A stretch of 64,000 bases of DNA from Chloroflexota bacterium (GCA_026710655.1 JAPOQN010000030.1:1-64000), one strand, 5' to 3'; shown: positions 1 to 8,752, numbered from the stretch's first letter. Program-made: numbers and translations. The notes: generated from the letters alone by a model not told the origin.

Positions 1-1
1 C

Positions 2-1345
2 GCACGCTGGCACGCGACCCAGATCAACCGCATCCTCCGCGACGAGGCCTACAAAGGTACCTGGTGGTACGGCAAGGCCCGCCACACCGCCACCGACACC
101 GGCACGCGCGTGCACGCGCAGCCCCGCGACGCCTGGATCAGCGTCCCCTTCCCGCCGCTCGTCGACGAGGAGACGTGGGAGCGGGCGAAGACGCTGCGCG
201 AGCGGCGGCTGACGCGCTCGCCGCGCAACACGAAGACCTTCCACCTGCTCCAGCACCTCGTGCACTGCAGCGAGTGCGGGATGCTGATGGGTCCCCGGGC
301 GGTCCGCAGCCAGAGCACGCGGCGCGGGGGCAAGACGTACACCTACCGGCTCAAGACGCCGCGCCGCTACTACCGCTGCTACGGGATGGGGGCGCCCTAC
401 CGCCTGCACTGCCGCGAGCACCCCTTCATCCGTGCCGAGCGGCTCGAGGAGCTGGTCTGGGGCGAGGTCAGGCGCGTGCTGCAGGACCCGGACCTGATCG
501 CGGCCGGGCTGGCGGCGCTGGACCCCGACGAGGACGGCGGCGAGGCCGACGATGCCGCGCGCACCGAGCGCGAGCTGGCGGGGGTGCAGGCGGAGGAGGA
601 CCGCGCCATCCGGCTCTACGTGTCGGGGAAGATCAGCGAGGCGCAACTCGACCACCAGCGGCGCTTCATCGGCGAGCGGCTGGAGCGCCTGCGCGCGCGG
701 CTCGATGAGCACCGGGCGAGGACCTCGGCCCAGGCCGGCCGGCGTGTGGCGGTGGAGCAGGTGGTGGAGTGGGCGCGCGCAGCCGGCGGCGGCCTCGACG
801 GCCTTTCGGACGCGGAGCGCCGCGAGGTGCTGGACCTGCTGCTGGAGGAGGCGACGATCGACGGCGAGAACAACGTCACGCTCACGCTCGCCATCCCCGC
901 TGACGAGGAGTTCGTGTCGATTGCCAAACCGGAGCGCAGTTCCTCGACCACGACATCAGCCTCACCCCCGAGGCCAACCCCGGCGAGACCCTCCGCATCC
1001 CCATCCCCCTCGGCGATCCCGTCTTCGATCCCTTCAACAGCGGGCTGCGCTCCATGGCCTTCAACCGCTCCGCCGTCGACTCCGGTACGGGCACGGCCCC
1101 CGATAACCCCCGGGAGCAGATCAACGCCATCACCGCGTTCATCGACGCCTCCAACGTCTACGGCTCCGACGCCGGCAGGACTCGCGCCCTCCGCACGAAC
1201 GACGGCACGGGCAGGCTCAAGACCTCAACTGGCGGCCTGCTGCCCTTCAACCTGGACCGTATCGAGAACGACAATGGCAGCTCCCGCCAGGTGCAGGCGC
1301 TCTTCCTCGCAGGCGACATCCGCGCCAACGAGCAGGTCGGGCTGA
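2..1345 (+). CDS. Large serine recombinase, C-terminal part (5' end outside window; 3' end fused out of frame into host gene)
   Basis: Site-specific recombinase of the large serine family, which integrates and excises mobile elements. Only the part after the catalytic domain is in the window. It starts inside the Recombinase domain (INRILRDEAYKGTWWYGK), followed by a zinc ribbon with Cys at residues 89, 92, 126 and 137 counted from base 2, then an Arg/Glu-rich coiled coil (about 180-240), then a terminal beta segment ending around DEEFVSIAKPE. From about base 935 the frame runs on for some 135 Pro/Ser/Thr-rich codons. Those codons are an out-of-frame reading of the peroxidase gene that follows, so the native C-terminus has been replaced. 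The family assignment is firm; the exact native end is inferred. Confidence 0.85.
   Translation, partial: ARWHATQINRILRDEAYKGTWWYGKARHTATDTGTRVHAQPRDAWISVPFPPLVDEETWERAKTLRERRLTRSPRNTKTFHLLQHLVHCSECGMLMGPRAVRSQSTRRGGKTYTYRLKTPRRYYRCYGMGAPYRLHCREHPFIRAERLEELVWGEVRRVLQDPDLIAAGLAALDPDEDGGEADDAARTERELAGVQAEEDRAIRLYVSGKISEAQLDHQRRFIGERLERLRARLDEHRARTSAQAGRRVAVEQVVEWARAAGGGLDGLSDAERREVLDLLLEEATIDGENNVTLTLAIPADEEFVSIAKPERSSSTTTSASPPRPTPARPSASPSPSAIPSSIPSTAGCAPWPSTAPPSTPVRARPPITPGSRSTPSPRSSTPPTSTAPTPAGLAPSARTTARAGSRPQLAACCPSTWTVSRTTMAAPARCRRSSSQATSAPTSRSG
922..942. other. Probable attachment-site junction of an integrated element inside a peroxidase gene
   Basis: Recombinase homology ends at about base 935 in frame 2. 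Haem-peroxidase homology begins at about base 931-937 in frame 1 with GAQFLDHDISLTP, the motif that normally reads W-G-Q-F-L-D-H-D. Going upstream, the peroxidase frame meets a stop at 901-903 and encodes nothing peroxidase-like. The boundary is therefore a junction between element and host gene, placed as expected for an att site next to a serine integrase. The two-base crossover core cannot be fixed without the other end of the element. Confidence 0.6.
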
Positions 1346-2547
1346 CCGCCCTGCACACCCTTTTCGTCAGGGAGCACAACCGCCTCGCCGATCTCATGGA
1401 GGACTCCGGCATGACCGGTCAGGAGATCTTCGAACTCGCCCGCAAGATCGTCGGCGCGCAGATGCAGGTCATCACCTACAACGAGTTCCTCCCCCTTCTG
1501 CTCGGCCCCGACGCCATCGAGCCTTACGAGGGGTACAAGCCCGACATCGACGCCGGCATCGCCAACGAGTTCTCGACCGCGGCCTACCGGTTCGGCCATA
1601 CCATGCTCTCCCCCTCCCTCCTCCTCATCGACGACGAAGGAAGGGAACAGGCGATGTCCCTGCGGGGCGCCTTCTTCAACCCCGCCATGATCACCCAGGG
1701 GGGAATCTCCGGCCTGCTTCGGGGCCTCGCAACGCAGCAGGCCCAGCGCGTGGACGAGCGCCTGATCGACAACGTTCGCAACCTCCTCTTCGGCCCCCCA
1801 GGCGGTCCCGGCCGCGACCTCGCCGCCCTGAACATCCAGCGGGGCCGCGACCACGGCCTCCCCGACTACAACAGCGTCCGCATGGCCTACGGTCTGCCGC
1901 CCGCCAGGAGTTTCGCCGACGTTTGTTCGGACCCGCTCGTGCAGGAAGCGCTCGAGAATGCCTACGGCGAACTCCGCTATCTGGACCTCTGGACGGGAGG
2001 GCTCTCCGAAGACCACCTGCCGGGAGCCATGCTCGGCGAGACCTTCCACACCATCATCGCCGACCAGTTCCTGCGCCTCCGCGATGGCGATCGCTTCTGG
2101 TTCGAGAACGACCCCTACTTCCTCGCCAATCCCGAGCTCCTCGCCGACCTGCGAGCCACCACCCTCGCCGACATCATTCGGCGCAACACCCCCATCGGCG
2201 ATGAACTCCCCAACTACGTCTTCGGGGGACCGCCGCGCCCTGTCATCGTCACGTTCGACCTCCAGCCAACGCTGACATCGTTCGAGTGGCCCGGAGCAGA
2301 CGGGACCGCCATCGATGAGGCGCTCCTGGAGGGCGGCGTATTCGACGCAGTGGTCGCTATCTGGGAGTGGGACGAAGCCACGCAGGGCTGGCTGGGCTTC
2401 TTCCCCGGCGAGCAGGATGCCCCCGCTCTCAACACCCCAACGGTATTCAGGCAGGGGCGCACCTACTGGATTGTCGCGACCGAGCCCATCACCTGGACCG
2501 TTGAGCTGCCCCCGGCGCCCGCAGCGGTGTTCGCCGCGGGCAACTGA
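931..2547 (+). pseudogene. Animal-type haem peroxidase, 5'-truncated by the recombinase junction
   Basis: Haem-dependent peroxidase of the animal (myeloperoxidase/peroxinectin) family. The surviving part begins at the distal Asp-His pair (LDHD, codons 946-954). It carries the proximal-His motif YRFGHTM (His codon 1597-1599) and the signature LNIQRGRDHGLPDYN. After the catalytic domain there is a C-terminal beta-rich module (WPGADGT... FFPGEQDAPALNTPT... GRTYWIVATEP... TWTVELPP) of a kind I associate with exported Chloroflexota proteins. The N-terminal region of typically 100-150 residues, including any signal peptide, is missing. The first ATG in frame is at 1054 and would exclude the distal His. 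It could be repaired by excision of the upstream element. Confidence 0.8.
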
Positions 2548-2568
2548 AGGGCACTGAGGTCGACTCCG

Positions 2569-3456
2569 CTATCCGTACCGCTCCGACGCAGGCGGCGGGT
2601 CCAGCTGCGGGTACCAGGGACTCCGCAGCGGATCACCCGGCTTCAGGTGCAGACCCAGCCCCGGCGTCATCGGTACCGTTGGCCGCGAGGCAGGCCGCGA
2701 CGCGAAGACCACGTCGTCGCCGAACATCCGCACCGCGAGCGCCCGCCGCTGGCTGTCGAGGTTCGTCGGCCCGCCCCCGTGGATGATGTGTGGGTTGGAC
2801 ACGATCACGTCGCCGGGGTTCACCTCCCAGCCGACGATCGGGAAGCTGTCCCGGTCCGCCTCGATGTCCGGAAGGATCGGCAACTCCTCGCCGTAGAAGC
2901 CGCTCGACGGGTCGTCCGGCTTCGACGGGTTGAACCCGTCGTACATGGTCCCAAGGTGGCTGCCCGCCACGAACTCCAGGCACTCCTCACGCTTGAGCTG
3001 GTCCAGCGAGATCCACATCGAGGCGAACTGCGAGCCCCCGATCGGGTAGTACGGCGTGTCCTGGTGCCAGGGCGTCCGCTCCGCCCCGCCCGAGCTCTTG
3101 AGGAAGAATTCGTCCGAGTAGTACCAGACGTTCTTCGAGCGGATGAAGCGCCCCAGGATCTTCTTGATCGGGGAGTCGTACAGCAGCCGCCTGATCTCGA
3201 AGCAGTAGTCGAAGTTCCGGACGGTCTCGTGGAATTCCCCCTCCGTCCCCTCGAAGAACGTCGCCTTGGCCATGCCCGAGTCCGCCAGCACCTTCCCCAG
3301 TCCCATCCCCAGCAGCATCATCCACTCCGGCCCAAGCGCCCCCCGCAGCATGACAACCCCGTCCTGCTGCCACCGCTCGATGACCTCGTCCGTAATCCCC
3401 GCGACCGGATCCGCAGGATCAAGGTCGTAACTCGCTGCGACAGTTTCCGTAGTCAT
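2569..3456 (-). CDS. Phytanoyl-CoA dioxygenase family Fe(II)/2-oxoglutarate oxygenase
   Basis: A 295-residue protein of the PhyH family. These are non-haem iron enzymes that hydroxylate lipids or small molecules using 2-oxoglutarate. The iron-binding H-x-D is seen in PWHQDTPYY, and the distal His in NPHIIHGGGP. The Arg in QRRALAVRMF is the likely 2-oxoglutarate anchor. It is a single gene, convergent with the peroxidase remnant, with a TATAAT box (3489-3494) and a GGGAG ribosome-binding site upstream. The substrate cannot be told from sequence. Confidence 0.85.
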   Translation of the reverse strand: MTTETVAASYDLDPADPVAGITDEVIERWQQDGVVMLRGALGPEWMMLLGMGLGKVLADSGMAKATFFEGTEGEFHETVRNFDYCFEIRRLLYDSPIKKILGRFIRSKNVWYYSDEFFLKSSGGAERTPWHQDTPYYPIGGSQFASMWISLDQLKREECLEFVAGSHLGTMYDGFNPSKPDDPSSGFYGEELPILPDIEADRDSFPIVGWEVNPGDVIVSNPHIIHGGGPTNLDSQRRALAVRMFGDDVVFASRPASRPTVPMTPGLGLHLKPGDPLRSPWYPQLDPPPASERYG

Positions 3457-3488
3457 TTCGCTGCTCCCGGCGCCCGCTGGCGACCGCC

Positions 3489-3494
3489 ATTATA
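3489..3494 (-). promoter_or_regulatory. -10 box TATAAT for the PhyH gene
   Basis: A perfect TATAAT on the minus strand lies 32 bp before the ATG of the dioxygenase gene, with GGGAG between them. No convincing -35 hexamer is seen at 16-18 bp. Confidence 0.5.
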
Positions 3495-3550
3495 GGGACG
3501 CCCCACGGGTCATTGTGTGGTAGGCCAACGCCTACCGGAGGCGAGGGAGA

Positions 3551-3907
3551 CTAGCCCGTTCCGTGGCGGATGCGCACTCGGTTTCGCGTTACCACGATCA
3601 TGGTGCTCTCACCCATGTCCTCTTCGTGACGCTCAATCAGGTCCAGCATCGCCGCGACCTTCTCGGCACGCGGCATATCAGTGAACCGGATGATGCACGG
3701 GTGCGGCAGGCGACGCACAAACACCAGCTCGCCAAAGTCCTTGTCCTCGGTGATGAGGACACGTTGCTGCGCGAGGGCCATGGCGAGCAGTTCATCGTCC
3801 GAGGCACGGGGCGCGACCTCCACGGCCGACAAGACATCGTGGCCGCGCTCGGTCAGCGCTGCATGCATGCTGCGGGACGCAGCGCACACATCGAGAAGAA
3901 ATCTCAA
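3551..3907 (-). CDS. DUF5615 family PIN-like toxin
   Basis: A 118-residue PIN-like protein of the DUF5615 family (MRFLLDVCAASRS... ITEDKDFGEL). The acidic residues in FLLD, ASDDELL and TEDKDF sit where PIN nucleases bind metal. The gene overlaps the stop of the DUF433 gene upstream by 4 bp, the usual antitoxin-toxin order for this pair. It is predicted to be a ribonuclease toxin. Activity is inferred from the family pairing, not shown by sequence alone. Confidence 0.8.
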   Translation of the reverse strand: MRFLLDVCAASRSMHAALTERGHDVLSAVEVAPRASDDELLAMALAQQRVLITEDKDFGELVFVRRLPHPCIIRFTDMPRAEKVAAMLDLIERHEEDMGESTMIVVTRNRVRIRHGTG

Positions 3908-4176
3908 GAGTCGTGGACGGGTACGCGCTCGTGCACATCTTCACCAGCTATCGAGCGGTGAGCGAAGAGCAGGCACGCCTGGATGTCTTCGCGCTCCAAA
4001 ACCCGGTATTCGTCCAGGATCGTCTCCGCGGAGTCGCCTGCCGCCAACATGCCGAGCACGTGCTCAACGGCAATACGCAGGTCACGAATGATCGGCTTGC
4101 CGCCGAAGACATCGGCCCTCACGGTGATGCGGTCCAACAGGTCGGTCTCGACTGTCACGCGTACTCCCCCAACCAT
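3904..4176 (-). CDS. DUF433 family antitoxin
   Basis: A 90-residue DUF433 protein (ITVRADVFGGKPIIRDLRI... VLGMLAAGDSAETIL), the small winged-helix family normally paired with DUF5615 toxins. I prefer the ATG at 4176, which has AGGGG just upstream. A TTG at 4230 would add 18 residues without family similarity. It lies about 60 bp downstream of tRNA-Lys on the same strand with no terminator visible between them, so co-transcription with the tRNA is possible. Confidence 0.8.
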   Translation of the reverse strand: MVGGVRVTVETDLLDRITVRADVFGGKPIIRDLRIAVEHVLGMLAAGDSAETILDEYRVLEREDIQACLLFAHRSIAGEDVHERVPVHDS

Positions 4177-4234
4177 TGTGGCCCCTGGCCAGCCCGCAGC
4201 CAATACACCGACCTCGGCAGCCCTGCTCAAGGAC

Positions 4235-4310
4235 TGGTAGGCCCGGGGAGACTCGAACTCCCGACCAATGGATTAAAAGTCCACTGCTCTTCCAGCTGAG
4301 CTACGGGCCC
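4235..4310 (-). tRNA. tRNA-Lys (anticodon TTT)
   Basis: A 76-nt tRNA including an encoded CCA end. The acceptor stem pairs GGGCCCG with CGGGCCT (one G-T pair). The anticodon loop CTTTTAA gives anticodon TTT. The T arm is GGGAG-TTCGAGT-CTCCC, and the D arm contains AGCTGGA. Confidence 0.95.
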
Positions 4311-4316
4311 GCACCT

Positions 4317-4322
4317 ATCGTA
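4317..4322 (-). promoter_or_regulatory. -10 box TACGAT of tRNA-Lys
   Basis: TACGAT ends 6 nt before the first base of the mature tRNA, so transcription would start at or very near the mature 5' end. The same spacing is seen before several protein genes in this window. Confidence 0.5.
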
Positions 4323-4379
4323 GCCCCGACCGCCCCCACGGGCCCCACCACCCCGACACTGCCCCTCCCGTTTCGCGAA

Positions 4380-4389
4380 CCGGTAAACT
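4380..4389 (+). promoter_or_regulatory. Promoter -10 region CCGGTAAACT of the Rieske oxygenase gene
   Basis: TAAACT preceded by CCGG lies 36 bp before the ATG, with GAGGGAA as ribosome-binding site in the leader. A similar CCGGTARA(C/G)T stands before the genes at 8876 and 34581. Confidence 0.4.
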
Positions 4390-4425
4390 CCCGCTTGGGT
4401 ACGAACTCCGCCCACGAGGGAAGCA

Positions 4426-6147
4426 ATGGTTGAAACGCTGACCGGCACGAATCGCTCCGCTGGCCTGTCCGTCCAGGAGCTGATCAAGTACGACACGCAC
4501 GAGGTCCCCGAGTACCTCAGCCGCGAGTCGCCTATGCCTCCTGGACCGACCCTCGTCCCGGCCGAGTTCTACTTCTCGCGCGACCACCATGAGCGCGAGA
4601 TGAACCAGCTCTGGAAACATGTCTGGCAGATGGCCTGCCACGAGGACGACCTGCCCAACGTCGGCGACTACCTCCCCTACGAGATCGGCGAGCTCAGCTT
4701 CCTCATCGTTCACACCGCCCCCGACGAGTTCAAGGCCTACCGCAACGCCTGCCGGCACCGTGGACGCCGCCTCAAGGAGCGCCCCGGCAAGCAGACCCAC
4801 GAGTTGCGCTGCCCCTTCCACGCCTGGGCCTGGAACCTCGATGGCTCCATCAAGGAGATCCCCTGCCAGTGGGACTTCCCCTACGTCAACAAGGAAGAGC
4901 AGGACCTCCCCGAGGCGGCCGTCGGCCGCTGGGGACGCTTCATCTTCATCAACCCCGATCCCGACTGCGAGCCCTTCGAGGAGTTCCTCGACGACTTCCC
5001 CGACAACTTCGAGCTCCTCCCCTACGAGAAGCGCCATAAGGTCGCCGAGGTGCGCAAGGTCATTCGCGCCAACTGGAAGGTCGCCCAGGACGCCTTCGCC
5101 GAGTCCTGGCACGTCTTCTCCACCCACCCCCAGGTTGTCTGGGGCTTCGGCGACTGCAACGCCCAGTTCGACGCCTTCAAGAACTACTCGCGCCAGCACA
5201 ACCCCGCCGGCGCCCCCAGCCCCCACCTCGAGGGCATCGAGTGGACCCCGCTTCCGCCCTCCCCCGACGGCGTCCCCCGCGAGCGCCACGCCTTCACCGG
5301 CGCCATCTACGAGCGCCGCCCCGACGGCAACGTCGACGTGACCATGCCCGATGGACGCAGCGGCGTCTTCACGCAGCAGGCCGTATGGGTTGAGGGCGAG
5401 CTGGGCCACGCCGACCTGCACCTCTGCCAGTGGGTCGCCGGCCCCCAGGTCGCCGAGAACCTGCGCATGGCCGTCCCCGAGGACCTCGACCCCAACGCCA
5501 CCGGCGGGCGGCTCGACGACAACGGCGCAACGCCCGGCGAGAACGGCGCAGCCCCCGCCGACAACGGCACGACGCCCGATGGCTCCGAGCTCTACGCCCA
5601 GATCGAGGACGACGCGCCGTCCGCCCCCACCGAGCCCCAGACGCGCGAAGAGCGCATTCAGGCCACCGCCGCGGTCCGCGCCAAGGCCGCCAGCGACATG
5701 CGAGAGGCCATGCGCCCCCTCCTAGGCGACCTCATGGACAGGGTCTCGGACACGGAGCTCACGGGGAACATCTACTACAACCTGTTCCCCAACCTCATGC
5801 CCAGCAGCTCCTGGGGGCCGCTCGCCATCTGGTTCCGCTTCCGCCCCAACGGTAGCAACCCCGAGGAGTGCATCATGGAGGCGATCTGCATCGCCCCCAC
5901 GCCCGAGGGCACCGAGCCCCCGCCGGCGCCCCCCGTCCACGAGATCGGCGTCGACGACAGCTGGACACTGGCTCCCGAGATCGGTGGTCTCGCCATGGTC
6001 ATGGACCAGGACACGGGCAACATGCCCTGGGTCCAGAAGGGCGTGCACTCGCTCGAAGGCGGCGTGCTTCAGCTCGCGGACTACAACGAGATGAAGCTGC
6101 GCCACTTCTACCAGGTGCTCGAGACCTACCTCGAGCGGGAGTGGTAA
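4426..6147 (+). CDS. Rieske non-haem iron oxygenase, large (alpha) subunit
   Basis: A 573-residue ring-hydroxylating-type oxygenase. The Rieske [2Fe-2S] motif is Cys109-x-His111...Cys129-x2-His132 (NACRHRG and RCPFHAWAWN). The catalytic domain shows an iron-binding pair in AESWHVFSTHPQ. The protein is longer than the usual 420-460 residues. Part of the excess is a low-complexity insert around residues 350-410, encoded by three 21-bp tandem repeats giving D/E-N-G-x-x-P-x. No reductase or ferredoxin gene is adjacent. Such enzymes hydroxylate, demethylate or cleave aromatic and other substrates; the substrate here is unknown. Confidence 0.85.
   Translation: MVETLTGTNRSAGLSVQELIKYDTHEVPEYLSRESPMPPGPTLVPAEFYFSRDHHEREMNQLWKHVWQMACHEDDLPNVGDYLPYEIGELSFLIVHTAPDEFKAYRNACRHRGRRLKERPGKQTHELRCPFHAWAWNLDGSIKEIPCQWDFPYVNKEEQDLPEAAVGRWGRFIFINPDPDCEPFEEFLDDFPDNFELLPYEKRHKVAEVRKVIRANWKVAQDAFAESWHVFSTHPQVVWGFGDCNAQFDAFKNYSRQHNPAGAPSPHLEGIEWTPLPPSPDGVPRERHAFTGAIYERRPDGNVDVTMPDGRSGVFTQQAVWVEGELGHADLHLCQWVAGPQVAENLRMAVPEDLDPNATGGRLDDNGATPGENGAAPADNGTTPDGSELYAQIEDDAPSAPTEPQTREERIQATAAVRAKAASDMREAMRPLLGDLMDRVSDTELTGNIYYNLFPNLMPSSSWGPLAIWFRFRPNGSNPEECIMEAICIAPTPEGTEPPPAPPVHEIGVDDSWTLAPEIGGLAMVMDQDTGNMPWVQKGVHSLEGGVLQLADYNEMKLRHFYQVLETYLEREW
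5518..5580 (+). repeat. Three tandem 21-bp repeats inside the Rieske oxygenase gene
   Basis: Units at 5518-5538, 5539-5559 and 5560-5580 encode DNGATPG, ENGAAPA and DNGTTPD. They lie in a linker-like insert outside the Rieske and iron motifs. Confidence 0.8.
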
Positions 6148-6156
6148 CCCCGGCGA

Positions 6157-7044
6157 CTAGCCCTCGTTGAGGTAGGGGGCCAGCAGCGTCAGCGTGTCCG
6201 GCGTCGAGGGCGCCATCTGCACGCGGTCGATGCCGAGCTCGCCCAGACGCCGCAGGTTCGTCGCGACCCGCTCCGGCTCGCCCAGCATCCCGCCGAAGAT
6301 GCGGTCCCCCATCGCCTTGCCCCGCTCACGCAACTCGGGGTCGTCCCCGGCGCCCACGAGCGCGAGGAACCCTAGCGGCTTGCCCGGCGCGACCTCCCGC
6401 GCCATCTCGACGCGCTTCCGCAGCGCGTCCTCGTCGAAGGCCGCCACCTTCCCCGCAAACTCGACCGGGTTCCCCACGTCGCTCACGGGGAAGCCCATCA
6501 GCTCGATGCGGTCCACGTGCGGCGCCGACTCGCGCAGCGTGCGCGGTCCCGCCGAGGAGGACATGAGCAGCGGCGGTGGTTTCGGCAGCGGCCCGATCAG
6601 GGGGATGTCGATGTCGTAGTAATTCCCGTGGAAGGTGCACGAACCCGTGTGCAGCAGGCTGCGGATAATCTGGAGCGCCTCGACGTACCGCCCCACCCGG
6701 TCCCGCGCCGAGGGGAACTCCCAGCCCATGCCCGTGATCTCGTTCTCCGCCCAGCCCGCCCCCAGCCCCGCCTCGCAGCGCCCCCCGCTCACCCGGTGCA
6801 GCGCCAGCGCCGCCGCCGCGAACTCGACCGGCGACCGGAAGAGGTTGTTCCCGAAGGCGATCATCACGCGGGTGCGCTCCGTCGCCAGCGCGAACGTCGT
6901 CGCCGTCACCCACACGTGCGGGTGGGGCTGTGGCGACGAGATGTGGTCCGCCACCGAGATGATCGGGTAGCCCTCCGCCTCCCGATCCCGCGCCCACTGC
7001 GCGGGGTCGTCGTCGACGCTGATGAAATTGGGGCAGAACTCCAC
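6157..7044 (-). CDS. LLM-class (F420-dependent type) oxidoreductase
   Basis: A 295-residue luciferase-like monooxygenase-fold protein, probably using reduced F420 or FMN. Family features are the N-terminal FCPNFISVDD, GYPIISVADHI, VMIAFGNNLFRSPVEFA, the GRCEAGLGAGWAENE motif and a C-terminal MGDRIFGGMLGEPERVA. The GTG start at 7044 has GGAGAGA in the leader. It converges with the Rieske oxygenase gene, 9 bp apart. The substrate is unknown, and choosing F420 over FMN is inference. Confidence 0.8.
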   Translation of the reverse strand: MEFCPNFISVDDDPAQWARDREAEGYPIISVADHISSPQPHPHVWVTATTFALATERTRVMIAFGNNLFRSPVEFAAAALALHRVSGGRCEAGLGAGWAENEITGMGWEFPSARDRVGRYVEALQIIRSLLHTGSCTFHGNYYDIDIPLIGPLPKPPPLLMSSSAGPRTLRESAPHVDRIELMGFPVSDVGNPVEFAGKVAAFDEDALRKRVEMAREVAPGKPLGFLALVGAGDDPELRERGKAMGDRIFGGMLGEPERVATNLRRLGELGIDRVQMAPSTPDTLTLLAPYLNEG

Positions 7045-7099
7045 GCTGTCTCTCCGGGTGTGAATGAACTGATCGTCGGGAAGCCTACCCGCGCCGGCC

Positions 7100-8752
7100 C
7101 TAACGCGAAGCGGAAGCCGTCGCCGGCTGCTCCTCTTCCTGCGGCGCGGGGGCGGACTTCCTCCCCCGCAACGGGATCTCCGTGAGTGCGAGCGAGAGCG
7201 CCACCAGGAGCACGCCCCCGATCGCCGATATCAGGAATAACCGCTTGTTCGCCACCGCCACCGCCTCCTTCTGTGCGTCCAGCGCCCGCTCGAACAGCGC
7301 CACCGTACCGCCTGCCTCCAGGAAGCTGGACCGCGTCTCCTCGAACCGGCCCGGGTCGAGCGCCAGCGTGGCATCCCCCTCCAGTTCCTCGTAGACGGCC
7401 TCCGGCATCGCCGCCCGCACCTCCTCATCGAGGTTCCCGGCGAACGACGAGGTGTACGAGGTGGTGAACAGGACGCCGAACAGCGCCACCCCGAGCACCT
7501 GCGCGATCTGGCGGAAGTACATCTGGCTGCTCGTCGCCACGCCCGTCTCCTCCTGCGAGACCGACGCCTGCACGATCACGTTGATCAGCGGCGTCACCAA
7601 CCCGGAGCCCATGCCGAACACGACCATGTACAGCGCCACGTGCCAGCGGGGGTCGCCCACCCCCATCGTTTGCAGCAGGAACGCCGCCAGCCCCGACAAC
7701 GCGCAGCCAATCACCACAAGTTGTTTGAAGCGCCCCGTTTTCGCGACGATCCGCCCGCCGATGAAGCTCATCACCACCAGTCCCGCCGCCTGCGGCATGA
7801 ACAGGAACCCGGAGACCTTCGCCGAGGCGCCCAGCGACGTCTGGATGAAGGTCGGCAGGAAGATCGCCGCCGAGAACAGCACGGCACTTGAGAGGATCGC
7901 GATGATGCCCGTGAGTACGTACATCCGGTTGCGGAACAGCGACATGGGGATGATCGCGTTTGGGTGCCGCAGCTCCTGCAGCACGAACAGGACCAGCAGC
8001 ACCCCCGCCGCCACGAGCAGCCCCACCGTGATCGCCGATCCCCATCCGTAGGCTTCGTACGCCCACGCCGAGGCCAGCAACCCCGCCACCGTTGCCGCCG
8101 TCAGCACCGCCGCGCCCGTAAAGTCGATGTCGCCGATGCGCCCCCCCTGGCGAGTATTCGGCAGGGTCGCCCAGATGGTCGCCAGCGCGATCGCGCCGAT
8201 GGGCAGGTTGATGAAGAAGCACCAGCGCCAGCCCGGCCCATCCGCGAAGAAGCCGCCCACGGGCGGCCCGAGCAGCGACCCCGCCGTGATGATCGCGAGG
8301 ATGTAGCCCACGTACTTGGCCCGCTCGATGGGCGTGTACATGTCCGCCATCACCACCAGCACGCAGGCGAGGATGAAGCCGCCCCCGATCCCCTGCACGC
8401 CACGCGCGATGATGAGCGTGATCATCGTGGGCGCCAGCCCCGATCCCAGCGACCCGATGAGGAAGATGACGACCCCCGAGATGACGAACGGCCGCCTCCC
8501 GAACATGTCCGAGAGCTTTCCCACGATCGGCACCACCACCGTCGAGGTGAGCATGTAGAGCGTGAACACCCAGGAGAGCAGCTGGAACCCACCCAGATCC
8601 GCAAGCATCACCGGCAGGGCCGTGGAGACAATCGAGCCGTCGAGCGAGCTGAGGAACATGCACATCGCGAGCGAGAGGAGCAGCAGCATCTTCTCGCGTT
8701 CGCTCAGGAGGACGCCCAGCACCGGCTCAGACGACGAAATAGATGTGGCCAA
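7100..8752 (-). CDS. MFS multidrug exporter, DHA2 (EmrB/QacA) type, 14 TM
   Basis: A 550-residue major facilitator with the pattern of 14 membrane segments. Motif A is seen in GKLSDMFGRRPF and motif C-like Gly/Pro spacing in AGSLLGPPVGGFFAD. A conserved SLDGSIVSTALP in TM1 is typical of DHA2 drug/H+ antiporters. The start appears to be TTG at 8752 with AGGAG immediately before it. A periplasmic-side loop near residues 430-480 separates TM13 and TM14. Divergent from the gene at 8876. Confidence 0.85.
   Translation of the reverse strand: MATSISSSEPVLGVLLSEREKMLLLLSLAMCMFLSSLDGSIVSTALPVMLADLGGFQLLSWVFTLYMLTSTVVVPIVGKLSDMFGRRPFVISGVVIFLIGSLGSGLAPTMITLIIARGVQGIGGGFILACVLVVMADMYTPIERAKYVGYILAIITAGSLLGPPVGGFFADGPGWRWCFFINLPIGAIALATIWATLPNTRQGGRIGDIDFTGAAVLTAATVAGLLASAWAYEAYGWGSAITVGLLVAAGVLLVLFVLQELRHPNAIIPMSLFRNRMYVLTGIIAILSSAVLFSAAIFLPTFIQTSLGASAKVSGFLFMPQAAGLVVMSFIGGRIVAKTGRFKQLVVIGCALSGLAAFLLQTMGVGDPRWHVALYMVVFGMGSGLVTPLINVIVQASVSQEETGVATSSQMYFRQIAQVLGVALFGVLFTTSYTSSFAGNLDEEVRAAMPEAVYEELEGDATLALDPGRFEETRSSFLEAGGTVALFERALDAQKEAVAVANKRLFLISAIGGVLLVALSLALTEIPLRGRKSAPAPQEEEQPATASASR

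Noticed and set aside
901-903. TGA in the peroxidase frame as another selenocysteine codon
   Set aside because: The codons upstream of it in that frame encode no peroxidase-like sequence; it belongs to the recombinase region in another frame. It marks the junction, not recoding.
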